Assembly (NCBI GenBank): GCA_902776455.1
Contig: CACYQI010000007.1
Coordinates: forward strand, 17,768 to 81,767
Direction of reading: 5' to 3'
Length of the DNA stretch: 64,000 bases
DNA from: an uncultured Bacteroidales bacterium
GTDB lineage: Bacteria; Bacteroidota; Bacteroidia; Bacteroidales; Bacteroidaceae
In this document: piece after piece, positions 1 through 7,779 of the stretch
Position numbering within the stretch: the first letter of the stretch is position 1
Layout: the number at the start of each line of letters is the position of its first letter
Notes under the pieces: model-generated
What the model saw: the letters and a program-made list of their open reading frames with translations, nothing else
What the model was told of the DNA's origin: nothing
Database searches by the model: none
Translations under genes and position numbers: made by a program

Positions 1-108
1 TCCAAAGCTATCGTCCAGCCAGCTTGCTGGCTTAAATTCCTGCGCGAAGCGCATAACTCCCTATTTAACTTCATCTTATAACTCCCGGAACTTAAATTAA
101 CTTATGTT

Positions 109-1143
109 TTAGTCTTTCTGAAAGTTGTAGGCCAACGTGAAGGCCAACGTGGGAGCGCTGACGTGATACTTGGCGTAGGCGACGCCCAGCTTGAAGCGCT
201 TCAGGTTGACGCCACCGCCAAACGACAGGCCGGCGGCATGCGACGAACCCGCTGCCGTTATCTCGTAGCCGCGACGGAAGTTATAGCCTAATCCGACATA
301 GAACTTGCTGGAGATGAGCCACTCGGCACCCAGCACGAAGTGGTTGATGAAGATGCTGCCTCCCTTGAGCTTGTTGCCCGTGGTGAAGTAGTCCTTCGAC
401 GTCCATCGGGTGAGGTCCACCATCGTCACGGAGACGCGGATGGGAGCATGGCCGAGCGACTTGGTGATGCCTATCTCGAGGTCGGCAGGCAGAGGGTCGC
501 GCTCATTGCCGAAGCTCTTCACCTGTCCGCCCAGGTTGCGGGCCGCAATGGAGAACGAGAAGTCGATATCCTCATTGTAGTAGTTGAGTCCCAAGTCCGC
601 TGCCAAAGCACACGAAGAGTATGGGCCGTAGTGCGAATAGATGAACTTGGCCGTGACGCCACCTGCCCAGTGCGTGCTCAAGAGATGGCTGTACTGACCG
701 GCTATGCAGAGGTCAAGAGGCTTGAACGACCCTACTTCCTCGCCCGAGAGAAGCGTCTCTTTCACCGAACCATAACCTACGAAACGTGCATGCACGCCCC
801 AGTTGCCGCGCGCCCCTACTTGCTGTCCGTAAGCAGCTGCACCCGTGTTGGTGCCCTGCATGTAGGTCATAAACGAGAAGCCTATCGTCTTGTCGCTGAC
901 GCCCGAGAGCAAAGCCGGGTTCTGCAGCGCAAGCGATATGTCGTCCTCAATCAGGGAGATATTCTTTCCGCCGAGGGCTGTGGAATGCGAAGATACAGGC
1001 AAGTTCAGGAAATTGAACACGGTGCCGCTCTCCTGCGCCTTAGCCAGAAATGCAAAAGGAGAAAGGAAGAGGTAAACGAAGAGGAAAGACGACAGCCTCC
1101 ACTTCCATCGGTTCGCCACAGACGCACTGCCCTCTATCTTCAT
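109..1143 (-). CDS. porQ: Type IX secretion system protein PorQ
   Basis: This is an outer-membrane beta-barrel protein of the PorV/PorQ (FadL-like) class that works with the T9SS. It opens with a basic N-terminus, a hydrophobic run and a cleavage site near AKA-QE, followed by the family's typical mature start (FNFLNLPVSSHSTALGG) and then alternating beta-strand sequence ending in an aromatic strand (AYNFQKD). The frame is open up to 1227, but a minus-strand TAACTTTG box at 1232-1225 puts transcription start near 1218, so the first ATG is unlikely; 1185 and 1143 are the best candidates and 1143 gives the most ordinary signal peptide. It stands alone, convergent with nothing and divergent from tonB. 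Its partner sprA lies 34 kb away in this window. Confidence 0.85.
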   Translation of the reverse strand: MKIEGSASVANRWKWRLSSFLFVYLFLSPFAFLAKAQESGTVFNFLNLPVSSHSTALGGKNISLIEDDISLALQNPALLSGVSDKTIGFSFMTYMQGTNTGAAAYGQQVGARGNWGVHARFVGYGSVKETLLSGEEVGSFKPLDLCIAGQYSHLLSTHWAGGVTAKFIYSHYGPYSSCALAADLGLNYYNEDIDFSFSIAARNLGGQVKSFGNERDPLPADLEIGITKSLGHAPIRVSVTMVDLTRWTSKDYFTTGNKLKGGSIFINHFVLGAEWLISSKFYVGLGYNFRRGYEITAAGSSHAAGLSFGGGVNLKRFKLGVAYAKYHVSAPTLAFTLAYNFQKD

Positions 1144-1224
1144 CGCACTTGCCATGTATGTTCTTCCTTCTTCCTTGAGCTTCATTCTTCTTACAATAAT
1201 CCTATTCATATCATAAATCGGGGT

Positions 1225-1232
1225 CAAAGTTA
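1225..1232 (-). promoter_or_regulatory. Bacteroidetes -7 box (TAACTTTG) for porQ
   Basis: On the minus strand the bases read TAACTTTG, a match to the TAnnTTTG consensus of the Bacteroidetes sigma factor. Its position argues for a porQ start downstream of 1218. Confidence 0.55.
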
Positions 1233-1328
1233 AGGAATTTTATTACAATAACGGACACAATAGGCACAAAATTGCATCGAAAAGGAAAAAAAAGCCTCTT
1301 TCATGCATGAAGAATAAAAAAAATGCTG

Positions 1329-1336
1329 TAAATTTG
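1329..1336 (+). promoter_or_regulatory. Bacteroidetes -7 box (TAAATTTG) for tonB
   Basis: TAAATTTG matches TAnnTTTG and lies 45 bases before the tonB ATG, a normal leader length for this phylum. Confidence 0.5.
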
Positions 1337-1381
1337 TGGCACTAATAATGTGATTAGGCAATAAAAACAACAAAATAAGAC

Positions 1382-2098
1382 ATGGAAGCTAACAAAACAG
1401 TAAACGAAGAGCTGCGGAGTCAGAAATCGACCAACATGCTGATTGGTTATGTCCTGGCACTCGCTGCAATGTTCGTCGCCTTCGAGTACACACAGCGCGA
1501 AGTGAAGGTGGTGGACGAAGAGAAGATTTATGATTTCAGAATGGAAGAGGACATGATCCCCATCACGCAGCAGCAGGAAATGGTTGCTCCTCCTCCAGCA
1601 GCTGCCCCCACAGTCATGGAATTCATCAACGAGGTGGAGGACGACACCGAACTTCCCGAGGAAGAGATTGAGACCACCGAGGAAATGAACCAGGCCATCA
1701 CAGCCGTTGTGGGCACAGGCGCTCCCAGTGCAGCTGTCGTCACAGGCCCTGTAGGTCCCGTAGTCGAAGCTGACGACGATGACCGCATCTACGAAATGGT
1801 AGAGGAGAACGCACAGTTCCCCGGCGGCGACGCTGAGTGCTTCAAGTGGCTGAGCGAGCACATCAAGTACCCCAGCATCTGCGTAGAGCAGGGCGTACAG
1901 GGACGTGTCATGGTGAACTTCGTGGTCAATCGCGACGGCTCTATCGTCGATGTCAAGACCGTACGTTCCCCAGACCCCAACCTCACCAAAGAGGCAGAGC
2001 GCGTAGTGAAGATGATGCCCAAGTGGAAACCCGCACGTCAGGGCAACAAGCCCGTACGTTCACGCTTCACACTGCCTGTCATGTTCCGTCTGAACTAA
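1382..2098 (+). CDS. tonB: Energy transducer TonB
   Basis: TonB couples the inner-membrane proton-motive force, through ExbB/ExbD, to outer-membrane receptors. Visible parts are a short cytoplasmic N-terminus, one membrane helix at about residues 19-38, a Pro/Ala- and acid-rich periplasmic linker (residues 60-135, with VAPPPAAAP and many Glu/Asp), and a C-terminal TonB domain from about 141 containing the Bacteroidetes signature QFPGG and a final KWKPARQGNKPVRSRFTLP strand. The length of 238 residues is usual for Bacteroidales. It has its own TAnnTTTG promoter and is followed by a likely terminator; the ExbB/ExbD cluster follows about 2.2 kb downstream and is a plausible partner. Confidence 0.9.
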   Translation: MEANKTVNEELRSQKSTNMLIGYVLALAAMFVAFEYTQREVKVVDEEKIYDFRMEEDMIPITQQQEMVAPPPAAAPTVMEFINEVEDDTELPEEEIETTEEMNQAITAVVGTGAPSAAVVTGPVGPVVEADDDDRIYEMVEENAQFPGGDAECFKWLSEHIKYPSICVEQGVQGRVMVNFVVNRDGSIVDVKTVRSPDPNLTKEAERVVKMMPKWKPARQGNKPVRSRFTLPVMFRLN

Positions 2099-2120
2099 TC
2101 GGGAGAAACAATGGAACCAA

Positions 2121-2172
2121 GGGCGAGGGACAAGAGGCAACATAAGCCTCGCCCCTCGCTCTTTACTTTTTC
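2121..2172 (+). terminator. Probable terminator after tonB
   Basis: GGGCGAGG (2121-2128) pairs with CCTCGCCC (2147-2154), and a T-rich stretch follows. The loop is longish (18 nt), so this is a likely but not perfect intrinsic terminator. Confidence 0.5.
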
Positions 2173-2228
2173 CTGTTCTTCCCTTTATTTATATTACCAG
2201 TTCCTCCCCTCTTATATATATATAAATA

Positions 2229-3203
2229 ATGTATAATAGCAAACAACTCCTTAAGATGGTAGAAGAAACCATCGCTGCCCTGCCCCTCGAGAAGGAACCC
2301 CAGGGTCTGTACGCCCCCATTCGCTACGTCCTCTCGCTCGGAGGGAAACGCATCCGCCCTGTGCTTATGCTCATGGCCTACAACCTCTATCACGAGGACG
2401 TACGGCCTTGCCTCATGCCTGCTGCAGGACTCGAAGTGTTCCACAACTTCACGCTGCTTCACGACGACCTCATGGACCGCGCTGAAGTGCGACGTGGCAA
2501 GACATGCGTCCACCGCAAGTGGAACGACAACACCGCCATCCTTAGCGGCGACAACATGCTCGTCCTTGCGTTCAACTTCATGCAGCAATGCGACAGAGAG
2601 AAAATGCCTGCCGTCATGCAGCTATTCACTCAGACAGCCGTCGAAATTGACGAAGGACAGCAATACGACATCGAGTTCGAGACGCGAGACGACGTAACAG
2701 AAGCGGAATACATCGAGATGATACGCCTCAAGACATCTGTTCTTCTTGCTTGCGCCTTGCAAATAGGTGCCACACTGGCAGGTGCATCCGATGCCGACGC
2801 TCAAGCTCTCTACCGTTATGGCGAATGCCTCGGGCTTGCCTTCCAGCTTCAGGACGACTTTCTCGATGTCTATGGCGACCCCGCTGTGTTCGGAAAGAAG
2901 ATAGGCGGCGACATCCTTTGCGACAAGAAGACCTTCATGCTCATCAATGCCCTGCTCCATGCCTCCGACAAAGACAAGGCCGAACTGCAACGATGGATTG
3001 GATGCAAGGACTGCAACCCCGACGATAAGATAAAGGCCGTCACGGCGATTTATACAAACATCGGTGTTGACCGCATGGCCAAGGAACGCATGAACGCTTA
3101 CTATGCCGAAGCCGAGACCTACCTCGCAAAGCTTAACGTACCCGAGGAACGCAAGCAAATGCTTCGGGACATTGCACTCGAACTAATGGGGCGGCAGAAA
3201 TGA
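2229..3203 (+). CDS. Polyprenyl (isoprenyl) diphosphate synthase
   Basis: A trans-isoprenyl diphosphate synthase that condenses isopentenyl diphosphate onto allylic diphosphates, supplying quinone side chains or similar lipids. Both Asp-rich motifs that bind Mg-diphosphate are intact: DDLMD at residues 79-83 (followed by R-x-x-V-R-R-G) and DDFLD at 209-213. GGKRIRP near residue 38 is the substrate-binding loop. The 324-residue length fits farnesyl/geranylgeranyl/octaprenyl synthases; chain length cannot be read safely from sequence alone. The stop codon overlaps the next ATG (ATGA), so it is translationally coupled to tatD. Confidence 0.88.
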   Translation: MYNSKQLLKMVEETIAALPLEKEPQGLYAPIRYVLSLGGKRIRPVLMLMAYNLYHEDVRPCLMPAAGLEVFHNFTLLHDDLMDRAEVRRGKTCVHRKWNDNTAILSGDNMLVLAFNFMQQCDREKMPAVMQLFTQTAVEIDEGQQYDIEFETRDDVTEAEYIEMIRLKTSVLLACALQIGATLAGASDADAQALYRYGECLGLAFQLQDDFLDVYGDPAVFGKKIGGDILCDKKTFMLINALLHASDKDKAELQRWIGCKDCNPDDKIKAVTAIYTNIGVDRMAKERMNAYYAEAETYLAKLNVPEERKQMLRDIALELMGRQK

Positions 3204-4015
3204 TAGACACCCATAGCCATATCTACGAACCGGAATTCGCTGCTGACCGCGAAGAAGTCATTCAGCGGGCAAAGCAAGTTGGCGTTGAGCAAATCCTTTT
3301 GCCCAACATCAACGCCGAGAGCATCGGTAGCATGCTCAGCCTCTGTCGCCTTCATCCCGAATGCTGCTTCCCAATGATCGGGCTGCACCCAACTGATGTG
3401 GAGCCTGCCAACTACAAGCAGATCCTGTCCGACATGGAGAAGATGCTCGAAGAACCGGAACACCCCTTCATTGCCATCGGCGAGGTGGGACTGGACTATT
3501 ACTGGGATAAAAGCAATGCCAAAGAACAGGAAGCAGCCTTCCGCACACAGATTGAGTGGGCCATTCGGTACAGCCTTCCCCTCTCCATACATGCCCGTTC
3601 TGCCCACCGACAGCTTGTGACAGCATTAACAGAGTACCGCGGCGAAGCACTCAGCGGCGTGTTCCATTGCTTCGGAGGAACAGCTGAAGAGGCACATGAA
3701 CTGCTCGACTTCCCCGACTTTGTGCTTGGCATAGGCGGAGTTGTCACATACAAGAAAAGCACCTTACCCGGAGTCCTCGCCACAGTCCCGTTGGAGAGAA
3801 TCGTGCTCGAAACCGATTCCCCGTACCTTGCCCCCGTACCCTATCGAGGCAAACGGAACGAGAGCGCGTACATCGTCGAAGTGCTTCGGAAAATAGCAAG
3901 TATATATAATGTAGAAGAAAAACAAGCGGAATTCATCACAAACGACAATGCAAAGCGCATATTTCGACGTATGAACACGCAAATAAGCAACGAAAACAAC
4001 AAAAAATGCACTTGA
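3200..4015 (+). CDS. tatD: TatD family metal-dependent hydrolase/DNase
   Basis: A TIM-barrel metallohydrolase of the TatD family (3'-5' DNase activity in characterised members). The metal ligands of the family are visible: T-H-S-H at residues 4-7, GEVGLDYY near 94, SIHARSA, a GVFHCFGG strand and the final LETDSPYLAP with its Asp. At 271 residues it is of ordinary length. The C-terminus ends in a short polar tail (about 15 residues) beyond the usual end. The ATG lies inside the stop of the polyprenyl synthase gene, giving a two-gene operon. Confidence 0.9.
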   Translation: MIDTHSHIYEPEFAADREEVIQRAKQVGVEQILLPNINAESIGSMLSLCRLHPECCFPMIGLHPTDVEPANYKQILSDMEKMLEEPEHPFIAIGEVGLDYYWDKSNAKEQEAAFRTQIEWAIRYSLPLSIHARSAHRQLVTALTEYRGEALSGVFHCFGGTAEEAHELLDFPDFVLGIGGVVTYKKSTLPGVLATVPLERIVLETDSPYLAPVPYRGKRNESAYIVEVLRKIASIYNVEEKQAEFITNDNAKRIFRRMNTQISNENNKKCT

Positions 4016-4062
4016 AGCGAAACTTTTTGTGCAAAAGCTATTGTTGTATAAGAAAAAAAAGG

Positions 4063-4070
4063 TAACTTTG
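4063..4070 (+). promoter_or_regulatory. TAACTTTG promoter before tRNA-Ser
   Basis: TAACTTTG with an upstream TTG at 4041-4043 (19 bases between) fits the Bacteroidetes -33/-7 promoter. It probably drives the tRNA and may read into the ExbB gene 47 bases after the tRNA. Confidence 0.5.
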
Positions 4071-4122
4071 TGTCCGAAAAGCGCAAAACACATCGTAACG
4101 GAAAGAAAAGCGCACATAAAAA

Positions 4123-4210
4123 GGAGAGATGCTCGAGTGGCTGAAGAGGCACGCCTGGAAAGCGTGTGACCGGCAAAACTGGTTCGCGAGTTCGAATCTC
4201 GCTCTCTCCG
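4123..4210 (+). tRNA. tRNA-Ser(GGA)
   Basis: Acceptor arms GGAGAGA (4123-4129) and TCTCTCC (4203-4209) pair fully, with G4210 as discriminator. The anticodon stem CACGC/GCGTG encloses a loop with anticodon GGA at 4157-4159. A long variable arm (class II) and a T-arm with GTTCGAATC follow. The 3' CCA is not encoded. The length of 88 nt and the long variable arm are as expected for tRNA-Ser. Confidence 0.95.
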
Positions 4211-4256
4211 CAAAACACTAAACAATTAAAATCATAAACTCTAAACAAACAACACA

Positions 4257-4958
4257 ATGAAAAAGTTATTTGCAATTATTGCAATGGTTGCTGCCTTCTC
4301 ATTTGGAGCAACATCATCTGTAAAGGCTCAAGAAGACGTTGCCACCGAACAGGTTGACAGCGCCGCTGTGGACTCTGTCGCTGCCGACACCGTTGCCGTG
4401 GAAGAAACAGTCGAAGCAGCACCAATCGTAGAGGAAGAGAACGAAGGTGTTTTCAAGACACTTAAGACAAAGTACATCGAAGGTGGCGCAGGCTTCATGT
4501 CACTCGTTGCCATCGCCCTCGTGCTCGGTCTTGCTTTCTGTATCGAGCGCGTCGTTTACCTGACACTCGCTCAGATCAACACCCGCAAGTTCACAAAGGA
4601 ACTCGCCGACCTCGTGGCCGCTGGCAAGATTGCTGAAGCCATCGAGAAATGTAAGGGTACACGCGGACCTGTAGCTCAGGTTAGCCGCAAGGCAATGGAA
4701 TGCCTTGACAGTGCCGACCGTAACGACATCGGCACCATCGAGCGCACCATCAACATGGAAGCAGAAGTACAGGGTTCTTACCTCGAGGAGAACTGCTCAT
4801 GGATTACCCTCTTCATCGCTATGGCACCGTCACTCGGCTTCCTCGGAACTGTGATCGGTATGGTGATGGCCTTCGACGACATCCAGCGCGCTGGTGATAT
4901 CAGCCCGACAGTCGTTGCAGGCGGTATGAAGACATCCTCGCCAAGGTTGAGGCTTTGA
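4257..4958 (+). CDS. exbB: MotA/TolQ/ExbB proton channel protein, C-terminus lost by an internal deletion and frameshift
   Basis: ExbB-type subunit of the TonB motor: signal-like hydrophobic N-terminus (residues 1-24), acidic periplasmic stretch, a membrane helix near residues 77-101, a cytoplasmic part, and the TM2 region (APSLGFLGTVIGMVMAF) with the conserved ISPTVVAGGMK loop at about residue 227. There the sequence jumps: the next bases encode, in another frame, the normal ExbB tail (ILAKVEALTGNMEEAAQELL...) running to a stop at 5027-5029. The missing part corresponds to the third membrane helix; the frame change implies loss of 3n+1 bases. As written the protein ends in SSPRLRL after residue 227 and should not form a channel. 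An assembly or sequencing collapse is as likely as a real mutation, because the downstream ExbD genes look intact. Confidence 0.8.
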   Translation: MKKLFAIIAMVAAFSFGATSSVKAQEDVATEQVDSAAVDSVAADTVAVEETVEAAPIVEEENEGVFKTLKTKYIEGGAGFMSLVAIALVLGLAFCIERVVYLTLAQINTRKFTKELADLVAAGKIAEAIEKCKGTRGPVAQVSRKAMECLDSADRNDIGTIERTINMEAEVQGSYLEENCSWITLFIAMAPSLGFLGTVIGMVMAFDDIQRAGDISPTVVAGGMKTSSPRLRL

Positions 4959-5132
4959 CCGGCAACATGGAAGAGGCCGCTCAGGAACTGCTCGTTATGT
5001 GCGTCAAGAGCGACAAGTGCAAGAAGTAATATAAATAAAGATTAAAGATTAGAGATTAAAGATTAAAGATTGATTCTTTAACTTTTTAAATTCTTAACTC
5101 TTTAACTTTTCAACTCTTAATAGCGTAGAACT

Positions 5133-5618
5133 ATGAAGATAGAGAAAATATCAAGTCGCGTACTTATGTGCTGCGTCGGGCTGATAGTAGTTTGCTTCGC
5201 TGCATTCTTCTGTATTGGCTACGACAACATGGTAGGCGACCACAACGAGCCAGTGCTCACAGATATCATCATGTGGCTCATGTATGTGCTTGTCATCGCA
5301 ACGGCTGCCCTCACCGTTTGGTCGCTCGTACGCGGCATTCAGAACAGCAAAGGCACCGACTCAGCTGCCACTACAGGCGTACCTGGCGGTAAGATTACCA
5401 TGTTCACATGCTGTCTGACAGTCGCTTCCCTCGTACTGGGATGGGTAACCGGACTTGGCTCAACTGAGTTCACCGCAAGCGACGGCACCGTAACCAGCGC
5501 AGGCTGGGTAACCCTAGTCAATGTATTCATGGTCAGCATGGGCGTACTCCTCGTAGCTGCCGCCATTGCTGTTGCCGTAAGCATGACAGGTATCTTAACA
5601 AAGAACGCAAGTAAGTAA
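5133..5618 (+). CDS. Unknown four-helix membrane protein in the ExbB/ExbD cluster
   Basis: A 161-residue protein that I do not recognise by family. It has four likely membrane helices (about residues 10-28, 44-66, 88-108 and 124-150), a short soluble loop after helix 1 and a Gly/Ser/Thr-rich loop (residues 71-84) between helices 2 and 3. It sits between the ExbB gene and the two ExbD genes, only 24 bases ahead of the first ExbD, so it is probably co-transcribed with them. Proteins of this size at this spot are frequent in Bacteroidales ExbBD clusters, but no role can be read from the sequence. Confidence 0.7.
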   Translation: MKIEKISSRVLMCCVGLIVVCFAAFFCIGYDNMVGDHNEPVLTDIIMWLMYVLVIATAALTVWSLVRGIQNSKGTDSAATTGVPGGKITMFTCCLTVASLVLGWVTGLGSTEFTASDGTVTSAGWVTLVNVFMVSMGVLLVAAAIAVAVSMTGILTKNASK

Positions 5619-5642
5619 CCGACCTCTAAAAACAAGAAAGAT

Positions 5643-6245
5643 ATGGCAAAGAAGAAAAAGAAGATGCCAGGCTTGAACACCAGTTCAACAGCCGATATCT
5701 CTTTCATGTTGCTCATCTTCTTCCTGGTCACCACTTCAATGGACACCGATATGGGTCTGGCACGTCGCCTGCCCAAGCCACCAGAACCAGATCAGGAAGA
5801 TGCCACCATGGACATCAAGGCAAGAAACATCCTCTATGTCCGCCTCAATGCTGCTGGTCAGTTGTGGATTCAGGACGAGATGAACTTCGGTTATGCCGAC
5901 ATTCGCGAACTTCGTCCCCGCGTCAAAGAGTTCGTCAAGAACGAACAGAACCTGAGCAGACTGCCGGAGAAGCACGTGAAGAACATCGACCTGCTCGGTC
6001 AGTGCTTCGTTACCGACAAGCATGTAGTCAGCGTTCAGACCGACCGCGGCACGCCCTACAACATCTATTTCCAGGTGCAGAACGAATTGGTGGCTGCATA
6101 CAATGAACTGAGAAACGAACTGTCCAAGCAGAAGTTCGGTCGTGAATACCAGTACCTCAAAGACGAGGAAAAGCTTGCAATCAGGCAATACTATCCCCAG
6201 AACATCTCTGAGGCTGAACCCAAAAAGTATGGAGGAGACAAATAA
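5643..6245 (+). CDS. exbD: Biopolymer transporter ExbD (first copy)
   Basis: ExbD/TolR subunit: a Lys-rich cytoplasmic start, then one membrane helix at residues 19-37 preceded by the conserved Asp (D18, in STADISFM) that carries protons, then a periplasmic domain. With 200 residues it is longer than the usual 130-150, having an extra charged C-terminal part (residues 150-200, KDEEKLAIRQYYPQNISEAE) as seen in the longer Bacteroidetes ExbD type. Its stop overlaps the next start by one base (TAATG), so the two ExbD proteins are made together, probably as a heteromeric pair with the ExbB channel. Confidence 0.9.
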   Translation: MAKKKKKMPGLNTSSTADISFMLLIFFLVTTSMDTDMGLARRLPKPPEPDQEDATMDIKARNILYVRLNAAGQLWIQDEMNFGYADIRELRPRVKEFVKNEQNLSRLPEKHVKNIDLLGQCFVTDKHVVSVQTDRGTPYNIYFQVQNELVAAYNELRNELSKQKFGREYQYLKDEEKLAIRQYYPQNISEAEPKKYGGDK

Positions 6246-6703
6246 TGGCAGGATTTAAGAGAAAAGAAAGTCGCGAAATGCCGGAGATGAACACGTCATC
6301 TCTGCCCGACCTTATCTTCACCATCCTTTTCTTCTTCATGATGGTAACGACTATGCGCGAGGTAACACTCAAGGTTAAGTTCACCATCCCCTCGGGTACA
6401 GAACTTGAGAAACTGGAGAAGAAATCGGTAGTATCGTTCATCTATGTAGGTCCCCCGACCGACAACCTGCGTGCCCAAATGGGTAGCAGCACACGTATTC
6501 AGCTCAACGACCGTTATGCAGAACCCCGCGAAGTCATGGATTTCGTGGCAGCAGAACGCAAGGGCATGACGAATCAGGCTGAACAGGTCATCAGCATCAA
6601 AGCCGACCAAGGCACACAGATGGGCTACATCACCGACATCAAGGAAGTGTTGCGTAAATCGTGGGCACTGCGTATCAACTACTCAGCTTCCCGCAGAAAC
6701 TGA
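6245..6703 (+). CDS. exbD: Biopolymer transporter ExbD (second copy)
   Basis: Second ExbD paralogue of 152 residues, with MNTSSLPDLIFTILFFFM at residues 15-32 holding the proton-path Asp at D22 and a single helix, followed by a compact periplasmic domain ending in SWALRINYSASRRN. It differs from the first copy in length and in the helix sequence, so the pair is not a recent duplication. It is the last gene of the cluster, followed by a good terminator. Confidence 0.9.
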   Translation: MAGFKRKESREMPEMNTSSLPDLIFTILFFFMMVTTMREVTLKVKFTIPSGTELEKLEKKSVVSFIYVGPPTDNLRAQMGSSTRIQLNDRYAEPREVMDFVAAERKGMTNQAEQVISIKADQGTQMGYITDIKEVLRKSWALRINYSASRRN

Positions 6704-6730
6704 TGCCGACACGAATCGGAACAATACAGA

Positions 6731-6770
6731 AAGCGGTTCTCTCACACATGAGGGAGCCGCTTTTGTTTTG
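6731..6770 (+). terminator. Intrinsic terminator of the ExbB/ExbD operon
   Basis: AAGCGGTTCTCTC (6731-6743) pairs with GAGGGAGCCGCTT (6750-6762) with only G-U type exceptions, and is followed by TTTTGTTTTG. Confidence 0.8.
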
Positions 6771-6838
6771 ATTACCAGCACAATAAAGGACGCATTCCTA
6801 ACAGTACGTTTTAACACGTTACTGAGTATCATCCTACG

Positions 6839-6980
6839 CTCCACGGAGCATCGGCTTACACTCCACGTAGCATCGGCTTATGCTCCACGGAGCATCGGCT
6901 TACCCTCCACGGAGCATCGGCTTACGCTCCACGGAGCATCGGCTTACACTCCACGGAGCATCGGGCTACGCTCTACGGAA
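6839..6980. repeat. 22-bp tandem array, six and a half units
   Basis: Six consecutive 22-base units begin at 6839, 6861, 6883, 6905, 6927 and 6949, with a partial seventh at 6971. The core is CTCCACGGAGCATCGG followed by CTTAC plus one variable base. Units differ at one to three positions. Degenerate copies of the same core occur at about 34778-34825 and 45450-45530. There are no spacers, so this is not a CRISPR. Confidence 0.9.
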
Positions 6981-6990
6981 ATTTGGAAAA

Positions 6991-7275
6991 TATTGTTGTC
7001 CGCTAAATAAGCGCCGAAGGCGCGAAAGAACACAGACGGGGGTGAAACCCCCGGGATAAAGTAGCAGAACAATCGTAAGCCCTAAAGGGGCGACAGAAAG
7101 CCCAATTGGTTAGTGAACAGCATATTAAGAACTCTGTCGCCCCGTCAGGGCTTCTTTTGTTTTCGCAATCCTACCGGGGGTTTCACCCCCGTCTGTGGTC
7201 TTTCGTCTCTTCGAGACTTTAGCCAAGCCCACATAAGCAGCTTTTCGTCAGAAATGCCGATGGATAAAAACCAAA
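6991..7275 (+). repeat. Nested-palindrome dispersed element, copy 1
   Basis: Outer arms (CGAAAGAACACAGACGGGGG at 7023-7042 and the matching strand around 7182-7206) can pair, and inside them AAGCCCTAAAGGGGCGACAG (7078-7097) pairs with CTGTCGCCCCGTCAGGGCTT (7133-7152). The arms each carry their own short hairpin (GGGGGTGAAACCCCC and GGGGGTTTCACCCCC). The same sequence recurs inverted at 15448-15745, with partial copies near 14030-14090, 26420-26520 and 45225-45390. It encodes no protein. Confidence 0.85.
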
Positions 7276-7313
7276 ATAGAAGAAAATTAATTTTTTCATC
7301 AGGCATTAATATT

Positions 7314-7511
7314 CGGCAAACTATCCACGGACAATAGGCAAACTATCCACAGACATTTGGCAAACTATCCACGGACAATCGGCAAACTATCCACAGACAT
7401 TCGGCAAACTATCCACGGACATTTGGCAAACTATCCACAGACATTCGGCAAACTATCCATGGACATTTGGCAAACTATCCACGGACATTCGGCAAACTAT
7501 CCACGGACATT
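7314..7511. repeat. 22-bp tandem array, nine units, each with a DnaA-box-like 9-mer
   Basis: Nine 22-base units start at 7314 and repeat every 22 bases to 7511. Each holds GGCAAACTATCCAC followed by AGACA or GGACA. Units at 7336, 7380 and 7424 contain CTATCCACA, one base from the DnaA box TTATCCACA; the others have CTATCCACG. An AT-rich stretch (7277-7313) precedes the array. Confidence 0.85.
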
Positions 7512-7648
7512 CGGATTGAGGGCTGTTTTATCCTTTTGCACTCCTTTATGGTGCGGCTCAAAGTCGATACTAATAATGAAAAAAACTTAAAAGCAGTTTA
7601 TTTTTCAAAAATAAGTGACGTATTATTGCTCACATCATTATTTATTCG

Positions 7649-7656
7649 TAGATTTG
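7649..7656 (+). promoter_or_regulatory. TAGATTTG promoter of the ketosynthase cassette
   Basis: TAGATTTG with TTG at 7626-7628 (20 bases between) fits the Bacteroidetes promoter and leaves a leader of about 115 bases before the methyltransferase ATG. Confidence 0.5.
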
Positions 7657-7779
7657 CATTATGAAACAGGAACAGACTGCTTCGCAACAATGACAACGGC
7701 ACACCAACTGTCGGCAAAAGGTACGTGTAGTGTGAAGTGAAAGGCATTGTCAGACAGATAATTAAAAGTAAAAATTGAT

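Noticed and set aside
6839-7511. Possible CRISPR array
   Set aside because: Units are contiguous without spacers and there are no cas genes nearby.
6768-7590. Small open frames across the tandem arrays
   Set aside because: They translate the 22-bp repeats into nonsense such as AYTPRSIG or ANYPRT units; stops are avoided only because the unit lacks them.
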